A stretch of DNA of 64,000 bases from Leptobrachium leishanense (Eukaryota; Chordata; Amphibia; Anura; Megophryidae): positions 12,415,738-12,479,737 of the forward strand of contig CM019075.1 of NCBI GenBank assembly GCA_009667805.1. Reading direction: 5' to 3'. A program made the translations under genes and the position numbers. This document shows positions 57,587 through 64,000 of this stretch, piece after piece; within the stretch, counting starts at the first letter, position 1; every line of letters starts with the position of its first letter. The notes beneath the pieces are model-generated. The model was given only the letters and a program-made list of their open reading frames with translations. It searched no databases and had not been told where the DNA came from.

Positions 57587-60151
57587 CTAAGGGAGGCCAT
57601 TACTTATTTTTTTCTTAACCCCTTCACTACTGAGATCTCAGGCTTCAAAAGGCACCATCTGGTGCCCCGATATCGAGATCTGCTGATCTACAGTCCAAAA
57701 GCAAATGAAATTGGTTTGCTGCAAATGAGTTTCGTTTGGGGGCACCTTCTGCAGCCCAAAAGCAAAGTTTTAGCCCTGTGGGCATAATGCCCAAAGAGCT
57801 AAAAGTGTAAAATCTGGTGCTCAAAGTTCTGGAATATCGGATTCTCAGCAGCCGATGCAGGGAAAAATAATAGTAAATAGACCAGCTGCTCAAACCTCTA
57901 ACTCAATGTGGCAGTAGATGGCGCCAACTACTGGCCAAAAATAGGATAAACTCATATTTATTACTTTAAAATAATTTAAAATGATTTTTACGAAAAACCA
58001 CTGGTTTCTGACAGTTTGTTTGGAAAAATCACTTAGTAGTGAAGGGGTTAAATCCCATTTCTGAATGGTTTTTCTTTCTTCAGGTCGGTCTTGGTGTGTG
58101 TTATGATTTGCGCTTTCCAGAACTGGCCACGGCCCTGACCCAGGAAGGAGCAGAACTACTGACCTACCCTTCAGCTTTTACTGTGACCACTGGATTAGCG
58201 CACTGGGAGGTATGTAGATATTCACATGACTGGTTAAAGCAGGGCTTGTTGCCAAACGCAGGGTTTTATGACACAGACACGTTTTATTTTAATCTAAGTT
58301 CCTGTAGAATGATATGAAATTTGGGAGAGGGAGGGAAAACGCGTCGGAGCCCATAGCTACCTGATTCCTGCAATAGACAAGCCCTGGGTTAAAGCTCGGA
58401 GGAGATAAGGCGTCACCAGGACTGAAATAATCTCAACATGTCGGTCCATCGAGCCTGTTCTAATTAGGTCTAGCTGCCGAACTATTTTGAGGAGCATCCC
58501 TGGTAAAGCGCTAAAACAAAACCACACTTTTAATGACCGATTAAATACACAGGGTGTCCATAAAGTCTCTTTACAATTTCAGACTTTTCTTACAAAGGCA
58601 AATGAAAAGACATAAGTGAAAATTATTACAAAATGAGACGTATATATTTAAGGTTTTTCTGCCTCATTTAATACACCTCTATATGGGCACCATTAGTTGC
58701 ATGAAGCACATCAAGACGGTACTGGATTTCTTGCCATGTTGGCTGTAGCTTTCCCTCATCAATGGTGGCGTCAGTGATCCTCTGCTTTAGATTAGTGATG
58801 TCCCTTTGTTCCACACACCATATCTTTAACATAACCCCAGAGAAAGAAGTGTGGGGGGGGGGGGAGTGATATCTGGTGAACGCTCTGGAAATGTTTCATT
58901 TAGGAACCCGCCAACATTTATTTATAAAGGATTTTACCAGGAAGGATACATTGAGATTTCTCTCGTTTTCAAGTATGTCCTGGGTTCAAGAACATTGAAT
59001 TGTTACAGAAATACAAAGTAATAAAATGCACAACACGCAGTCCCCCATGTGGTGGTGCAGCAGCATCTCGCTGGGAAATGATGGTTGAAGGTCATGTAGT
59101 TGTGGTGCCGCGTATTCAGTCAAAAGGTCAAGGTAAACATTTGCAGTAATTGACGTCTCGCCGAAGAAAAGTGACTTCTTTCTATGGGGTTATGTTAAAG
59201 ATATGGTGTGTGGAACAAAGGGACGTCACTAATCTAAAGCAGAGGATCACTGACACCATTGATGAGGGGAAGCTACAGCCAACATGGCAAGAAATCCAGT
59301 ACCGTCTTGATGTGCTTCGTGCAACTAATGACGCCCATATAGAGGTGTATTAAATGAGGCAAAAAAACCTTAAATATATACGTCTCATTCTGTAACAATT
59401 TTCACTTATCTGTCTTTTCATTTGCCTTTGGAAGAAATGTCTGAAATTGTAAAGAGACTTTATAGACACCCCATACACTGAGTCTATACATAAAGGAAGA
59501 GCTTCTGGACCATACTTTGGGTTTATGGATATGTCTGTGGAAAAAGACTGCATAAAGATGTGGCCGTGTGAACAGGCAGCAGGGTCTGCCATCCACCATA
59601 TGATTCCATAGATTATTTTAGCAGGGAGAAAATACTGTATGATAGTTACTTGGTGGGAGTTCCAAATTTTGATCCAAAAACGGCAGAATTTGACATTTTC
59701 CCATCCAGGGCATTCCTGCACTTCTGGTCTATAACTTGCGTCTGCACCTAATGAACCAATTAGAATTATGTAAAATAAGAGGATGAATAAAACGCAAGGC
59801 TATTCGTGGACCTGTACCTTTACCCTCTACACCTAATCCAGCTACCGTTTTCTCCCCCCCCCCCCCCTGTCCCATTTTCAGGTGCTGTTAAGGGCCCGTG
59901 CTATAGAGAATCAATGCTACGTGGTGGCAGCAGCACAAACCGGCAGCCACAACCCACGGAGGACATCGTACGGCCACGCTATGGTCGTAGATCCATGGGG
60001 TCTTGTCATTGCGCAGTGCCAGGACGGCACAGGGCTGTGCTATGCGGAGATCAACTTACCGTACCTCGGCAGTGTGAGAAGAGACATGCCGGTGCAGAGA
60101 CACCGGAGAACGGATCTCTACGGCCAAGTCACCATGAAGTCAAGCGGCTGA
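50898..60151 (+). CDS. nit1: Nitrilase homolog 1 (deaminated glutathione amidase)
   Basis: Six coding exons: 50898-50959, 52482-52733, 56234-56337, 56577-56710, 58084-58209, 59882-60151 (stop TGA). All introns are GT-AG and all phases agree; total 315 aa (human 327). NIT1 hydrolyses deaminated glutathione, a metabolite-repair reaction in cytosol and mitochondria. The nitrilase Glu-Lys-Cys triad is present: Glu in 'FLPEAFDY', Lys in 'YRKTHLFD', Cys in '[10 protein letters not shown]'; 'LGGFHEKG' and '[11 protein letters not shown]' are also conserved. Exon 1 gives an arginine-rich, acid-free N-terminus ('[16 protein letters not shown]...') with an in-frame stop just upstream (50880-50882), fitting a mitochondrial leader. 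Starting at the ATG at 52492 instead would give a 291-aa cytosolic form. It faces PFDN2 head to head. Confidence 0.96.
51117..51385. mobile_element. hAT-type MITE ('ggttgccag' family), copy 2
   Basis: In NIT1 intron 1; starts AGGGTTGCCAGATCG, shares 'gtttattcatgctga', 'ttgaattatacatgt' and 'tgtccaggaaaacat' with copy 1. Right end decayed. Confidence 0.6.
51486..52285. repeat. 62-bp minisatellite in NIT1 intron 1 (about 13 units)
   Basis: The unit is 'gtctgggattcactgatatg' + 'tctgcgttacacataatata' + 'cagagaggacacaatacaggga', with central units more diverged (51850-52030). It ends about 200 bp before exon 2. Confidence 0.93.
52821..54167. mobile_element. hAT-type element with a 110-bp palindrome, in NIT1 intron 2
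   Basis: The 1331-bp element (52829-54159) has ends CAGGGCCGTAGGAAGG and CTCGCTACGGCTCTG, and octamers ATCGACGG / TTCGACGG flank it. Inside, 52875-52983 and 53027-53134 are near-perfect reverse complements around a loop with 'gatctcgcgagatc'. Then come about a dozen G-rich units of about 25 bp (53150-53480). It is itself inserted in a Harbinger-type MITE. No transposase is visible. Confidence 0.8.
53150..53480. repeat. G-rich tandem repeat of about 25 bp
   Basis: Units of 'gacctggggggg' + 'cattatccatga' with variable G runs (4-8 G). Carried within the hAT-type element. Confidence 0.9.
54160..54405. mobile_element. Harbinger-type MITE, right part (subfamily B)
   Basis: 'cgcatcgcaaatcctccata', 'aacttgcagtgctgagcgca' and the terminus 'GTTTGACACCAGCC' match copies 2 and 3. 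The left part may be the short stretch 52775-52828, now separated by the hAT-type element. Confidence 0.6.
54570..55390. repeat. Dispersed repeats related to 11613-11965 and 9100-9480
   Basis: Two consecutive stretches (54575-54740 and 54890-55080) each resemble the repeat at 11613, and 55080-55390 resembles 9100-9480. Their order suggests one larger family whose pieces were seen separately upstream. Confidence 0.45.
55603..55885. mobile_element. Harbinger-type MITE, right-truncated (subfamily B)
   Basis: Starts TAA then GGCCGGGGTCAGACAAG; the interior matches copy 2 ('gctgcaaggctcaatttccc'). The right terminus is absent. Confidence 0.6.
56777..57212. mobile_element. TTAA MITE ('ccccttcgct' family), copy 1, NIT1 intron 4
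   Basis: TTAA then CCCCTTCGCTGCTG at the left, GGTAGCGAAGGGG then TTAA at the right. No coding capacity. Confidence 0.8.
57554..57583. repeat. (TA)n microsatellite
   Basis: About 15 TA dinucleotides in NIT1 intron 4. Confidence 0.95.
57615..58051. mobile_element. TTAA MITE ('ccccttcact' family), copy 2, NIT1 intron 4
   Basis: TTAA then CCCCTTCACTACTGAG at the left, CTTAGTAGTGAAGGGG then TTAA at the right. Same length as copy 1 (about 436 bp). It ends 32 bp before exon 5. Confidence 0.82.
58546..59476. mobile_element. Mariner-derived foldback in NIT1 intron 5
   Basis: Arms of about 300 bp (58550-58852 and 59163-59472) are reverse complements; outer ends read CAGGGTGTCCATAAAGTC and its near inverse, next to TA. 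Each arm encodes, pointing inwards to outwards, the last part of a mariner-type transposase ('[20 protein letters not shown]', '[15 protein letters not shown]'). So the element consists of two inverted copies of one transposon end. A SINE tail lies in the loop. Confidence 0.75.
58917..58995 (-). mobile_element. SINE tail fragment
   Basis: 'aaggattttaccaggaagga' and 'tctcgttttcaagtatgtcc' match the 3' part of the SINE at 11312 in reverse. Confidence 0.75.
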
Positions 60152-60334
60152 GGAGATTCTGGCTGCAGATGCAATCTCTTAGCGTCTAGGACCAATCACT
60201 GACATTAATACTGTTGATTTTGATACTGTGGCACAATACCAAAGGATCAGTTCACACAAACATATCTAAGTGCTGGAGGAGGAAACGGCTACTGTATACA
60301 TGGCGGAATCTGATACTTGTTCAAGCGGCTTTAT

Positions 60335-60340
60335 AATAAA
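60335..60340 (+). terminator. Probable NIT1 polyadenylation signal (AATAAA)
   Basis: AATAAA 184 bp after the stop codon, the first in the 3' region. Confidence 0.6.
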
Positions 60341-60541
60341 TTTCTATGATTTACATCAATTTGTCGTATACATTGTATATTTAACAGTGACTGGAAACAC
60401 ACGGCTCTGTGTCACATGTCGTCCGCGGGGATGAAAACGGTACCCTACTGCTCTAGAGCAACACCCAGTGAATAAATGGGATCAGTTTTTACTCATCTCG
60501 TACTGGATGAAGATATCACAACCTTGTACTACTGTATGTCC

Positions 60542-60927
60542 TAAGGTTGGGGTCAGACGAACGCAGTGTGAATGTGCGTTAAGCCGCACTTTATTAAGGC
60601 CGTGGTAGCAGCAAATGACGTCCAACATACCAAGTGCAGCCGCACAACACAAGCGGCAAACTAACGCATTTTTGCAAGAACGTCGAACCGCTAGTACTGA
60701 CGCAGAGTACGCTGCGTTGGCATAGTGGCGTGTTTGCGAGATTAGGAGACGTCAGACGAGGCACATGTCCAGCCAACATAACGTCCAGACACCCAAATGT
60801 TTCCTGGTTTGGATCCATATAAAATCACGGCCGTAATTGCGCACCGTATGACCACTATCGCGTCTTCCGTCAAGTGTGTCCGGACACACTTTTTGACAGA
60901 AGACGTGAAAAATGCGTTAAGGACTAT
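60542..60927. mobile_element. Harbinger-type MITE segment in the left arm
   Basis: Starts 'aaggttggggtcagacgaac'; interior matches subfamily A ('acataacgtccagacac', 'gaccactatcgcgtc'). The far end runs into the foldback without a clean terminus. Confidence 0.65.
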
Positions 60928-61208
60928 GCGGTATACACTCGCAAGTCCTGAGCCTCGATTGGCTCATGGTAATCGCCTGTAAGCCTCTGTGGGGGGCTTC
61001 TCCCATCAAATGGCATAAGGATGTTCCGTAAAGGTCAATGGACCAAATGAACCTCCAGGGAACAAAAATATATAGTGCAAGACTGCAATGTATTAAGCAT
61101 ATGATGGAATAAAAAAGGATGCCCTCACGTGTTCAGGAGCCTTACAATTAGTGGCTCTGTTTGAAGGCTGAAAAACATGTATCCATAAAATAGGGGGGAT
61201 ATATAACC

Positions 61209-61277
61209 GAAACGCGTTTCCCCTGCCAGTCATTCCGACTGATGAAGCCTGCACGACTGGAAGGGGAAACGCGTTTC
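61209..61277 (+). ncRNA. Hammerhead-ribozyme-like motif, left arm
   Basis: Order of elements: GAAACGCGTTTC (61209-61220), CTGATGA (61239-61245), a possible stem II, then GAAACGCGTTTC again (61266-61277). The core CUGAUGA ... GAAA matches the hammerhead consensus, with the first box able to supply the cleavage-site strand and the self-complementary ACGCGT acting as stem III. Stem II has decayed (AGGG where pairing needs AGGC). Not tested. Confidence 0.5.
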
Positions 61278-61340
61278 AGTTATAAATCCCCATGTTTATG
61301 TTGATTTAACCTTTTTTTAATATTTTTTTTTTTTTTGTGA

Positions 61341-61530
61341 AAGGATTTTACCAGGAAGGATACATTAAGATTTCTCTTGTTTTCAAGTATGTCCTGGGTG
61401 GCGAGTATGTACCGTTAGGTGTCTTACCAAGGACACTTACTGGAGAGGTTGCTCGCTGGGATCGAACCCATGACTCCACAGGCTCTCTCCATGCAGAGCG
61501 GTGACATTACCTCTACTCCACCCAGCCGGT
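61341..61530 (-). mobile_element. tRNA-derived SINE, reverse copy
   Basis: Full-length reverse of the SINE at 11312-11506: tail first ('gattttaccaggaaggatac'), then 'ggtgtcttaccaaggacac', B-box complement 'gggatcgaaccc', A-box complement 'cctctactcca'. Confidence 0.85.
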
Positions 61531-61741
61531 ACGTCTTGATTTGCACCAATAAATACACCTTTTAAAATATCTACAAGCACTGGATCATTGATCAGCAATT
61601 GAATAGTGTGATTCATCACTATTCAAATACAGTGCGCAACCCTGACTGGAGATCCACACGGATACATTCGATACAGAAAGAGGGTGAGACCCTCCCCCCC
61701 CCTCCGGAAGCAGTCTGAGGCCTTCATGGGGATATATAACT

Positions 61742-61812
61742 GAAATGTGTTTCCCCCTAGCAGTCCTGCAGGCTTCATCAGTCGGAATGACTGGCAGGGG
61801 AAACGCGTTTCA
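61742..61812 (-). ncRNA. Hammerhead-ribozyme-like motif, right arm
   Basis: On the minus strand: GAAACGCGTTTC, CTGATGA, then 'agcctgcagg' ... 'tagggg' and GAAACACATTTC. Same layout as the left-arm motif, with one box mutated. Confidence 0.45.
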
Positions 61813-62157
61813 GATCTACATCCCCCCCCCTATTTTATGGATATGTTTTTTGGCCTTCAAACGGAGCCACTAATTGTAAGGCTCCTGAACACGTGAGGGC
61901 ATCCTTTTTTATTCCATCACATGCTTAATACATTACAGTCTTGTACTATATATTTTTGTTCCCTGGAGGTTCATTTCATCTATTGACCGTTTTGGGACAT
62001 CCTTATGCCATTTGATGGGAGAAGCCCCCCCCCCACAGAGGCTTACAGGCGATTACCATGAGCCAATTGAGGCTCGGGACTTGCGAGTGTATACCGCATA
62101 GTACTTATCAGAGTATAACTTTGAATGATGCTTATATTGCACAATTGGTTTCATTTT

Positions 62158-62372
62158 CTTAACGCATTTTTCGCGTCTGTCAAAAAGTGTGTCCGGACGC
62201 ACTTGACGGAAGACGCGATAGTGGTCATACGGTGCGCAATTACGGCCGTGATTTTATACGGATCCAAACCAGTTAACATTTGGGTGTCTGGACGTTATGT
62301 TGGCTGGACATGTGCCGCGTCTGATGTCTCCTAATCTCGCACACACGCCACTATGCCAACGCAGCATGGCGT
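62158..62372. mobile_element. Harbinger-type MITE segment in the right arm
   Basis: Reverse complement of the interior of 60650-60927 ('gatagtggtcatacggtgcgc', 'tgtctggacgttatgttgg'). It lies between the two direct copies of the 160-bp segment. Confidence 0.65.
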
Positions 62373-62957
62373 ACCGTTTCGGGACATCCTTATGCCATTT
62401 GATAGAAGCCCCCCCCCCCCCGAGGCTTACAGGCGATTACCACGAGCCAATCCGGACTTTTGAGTGTATACCGCGTAGTCCTTATAAGCAAAGTGATACT
62501 CTAATATTCCACAATATTTAATTTTCTTGTCATTTTAGGACATAGTACAAGGTTGTGATATCTTCCTCTGTTACACGAGAGGAGTATTTAAAGACTAATC
62601 CCATTTATTTACTGGGTGTTCTGCATGAAGATAATGGTTCATAATAAGCGCTCCCTATTACACATTTGATGTATTTTTTGTGTCTAATTCTATAACGGGT
62701 GAGGGATACACCCATTCGTGAGCCGCGTATTTTAAATTTTCCAATATAACATCTAGCACCGTTTCTCATCTATATACCCCTAGAGGGTAGTGACCATAAA
62801 ATTAAATAAACCTACCCCAACCAATTCTAGATTATTTGGGAAGAAGAGAGAGCGCGCGAGGGCGGAGGAGAGCGCACGAGAGTGAGAGGAGAAAAAGAAA
62901 TAAAAAAGGAGGACAGGAGGGGGAAGGGAATGACTGTAGGTCATGAGATCAATATGT

Positions 62958-63193
62958 TCAGGACCACGTCGGGTGCCCGAGCCAGTAGGCCCGGATCTGC
63001 AGATAAAAGTCAGGGTTGTCATGCAAATGCGCCGTAAGTTGCTCCATAGTGCGAGTATCAGCAAACATGTCCTGCATCTCCTGAAAGGAAGGAAGGGTAG
63101 GTTGGTTGGTTGGTTCCAGTGTCACACTGACAGTCGCCGTGCCACCATGGAAACCCGAACTATAAGCTTGTTCTCGCATCTCCAAATACTGGT
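62958..63193 (-). CDS. Unidentified terminal-exon-like open frame
   Basis: On the minus strand an acceptor-like 'ctatttaccag' is followed by an open frame of about 77 codons ending in TGA at 62958. A second, stronger acceptor lies inside it (polypyrimidine tract then 'tttcag', after which the frame reads 'EMQDMFADTRTMEQL' to 'FYLQIRAYWLGHP'). The residue mix looks protein-like. I do not recognise the family; it does not match DEDD, the gene next to NIT1 in mammals. Partners upstream would lie beyond the window. Confidence 0.25.
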
Positions 63194-63199
63194 AAATAG

Positions 63200-64000
63200 T
63201 TTTAAGATGCGCGAGAACCGTAAGAATTTAAGGCCCGGGGCAGTTAACGAAACCCCTTTATGTATTCTCACACAAACAAAAATTAAAATCTCCAGATACA
63301 GTTTCATGTACCCACTTCTTGGGACAGTTTATTTTTGAACTGAGAATTTCGGAGAACTTACCACCTGCTTATGAGGAACACGTTGCAGATTTTTGCAAAA
63401 AACAAAACCCAAAAATAAAAAAAGTCGAATAGAAATGTTTGAAATTCTAGCACACGATAAACAGGGGAGGAAAAAAAACAAAAACAAAACAAACAGATCA
63501 AAAGGAGGTACAAGGCATCAGTCCTTGTCATTTGGGGAGAGGGGGTAAAATTATATATATACACACGCACTGCAGATCTAAATGCACATAAATTAAATGT
63601 TTTTTCCTAAGCAGCCGTAAAGAGGTGGGTATGGTGCGTTTCCCAAAAAACAAAAAAAAAAAAAGTAACACTGACAAAGACATTTCATTTTGAGACCCAA
63701 CAAATCACACACATTAAAACTTTTCAAAATAAAGCGTCGCCCCCCCCCCCCTTAAAACGTGCCATCGAGGTCCACCGGTTTCTGCACAGATCATCAATAG
63801 AACATACATTCACAGTACTTTTAAGTTGTTTGTTTCTACCTCCACGAGGCCCAAAAAAACATCCTGATCATCATTATTAGTTTTACGCAGTTCAGAGAGA
63901 GACACACACACAGACGGTGCGCAGCGTGAGGATTACAACGAGGAGGAGTTAACATTTTAAGTGCCCAAGAGAGGATCGCGGATGGGAAACGCGTGAATAA
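63200..64000. other. No recognised feature
   Basis: A-rich runs near 63460-63490 and 63645-63665 and a poly-C run near 63740; otherwise nothing recognised. It would be an intron or upstream exon region of any minus-strand gene ending at 62958. Confidence 0.3.

Larger units (their letters stand above)
60440..62790. mobile_element. Large imperfect inverted repeat, Penelope-like (inferred)
   Basis: The left half (60440 to about 61290) is mirrored by the right half (61735 to about 62630). Example pairs: 'cccagtgaataaatggg' against 'cccatttatttactggg', 'gatatcacaaccttgtact' against 'agtacaaggttgtgatatc', and 'gtaatcgcctgtaagcc' against 'ggcttacaggcgattac'. Both halves also carry a Harbinger-type MITE segment in opposite orientation. 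The right half has a tandem duplication of about 160 bp (61995-62157 and 62373-62530). The far right (62640-62790) shares blocks with the foldback at 40772. A SINE sits in the central loop. Confidence 0.7.

Overview
The window is vertebrate nuclear DNA, most likely from a frog or toad. This is inferred from three compact multi-exon genes embedded in a very dense, nested mixture of transposons. The mix includes a DIRS-type tyrosine-recombinase retroelement, CR1 and L2 non-LTR elements, a Tc1 element, hAT-, Harbinger- and TTAA-type MITEs, foldback elements resembling Penelope-like elements, and several minisatellites. The species cannot be named from the sequence alone.

Three host genes can be read exon by exon, in the order KLHDC9 (+), PFDN2 (-), NIT1 (+). 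As I recall it, this is also the gene order on human 1q23. KLHDC9 (34652-37845, 4 coding exons, 347 aa) is a kelch-repeat protein. PFDN2 (40166-47442, 4 coding exons, 143 aa) is a subunit of the prefoldin chaperone. NIT1 (50898-60151, 6 coding exons, 315 aa) is a nitrilase-family amidase with an upstream exon that adds a mitochondrial-type leader. PFDN2 and NIT1 are head to head. A 130-140 bp segment is present in inverted orientation next to each 5' end, so an ancestral shared promoter appears to have been duplicated and pushed about 3 kb apart by transposons.

Layout. 1-15500: no host gene recognised. It holds a Penelope-like fragment, a non-LTR copy with perfect 15-bp target duplications (3196-4985), an L2 reverse-transcriptase remnant (5262-6262), MITEs and a SINE. 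15540-19970: two related minisatellite arrays of about 54 bp split by a Harbinger-type MITE. 22558-27068: a MITE containing a DIRS element that itself contains a CR1 insertion. 30467-32080: a nearly intact Tc1 transposon. 33120-34565: a stack of transposons ending 87 bp before the KLHDC9 start codon. 34652-60360: the three genes, with introns full of repeats. 60440-62790: a large imperfect inverted repeat with hammerhead-ribozyme-like motifs just beyond the NIT1 3' end. 62958-63193: an unidentified minus-strand open frame behind a good splice acceptor.

All gene models come from reading splice sites, reading phase and remembered family sequences; no alignment or database search was run.
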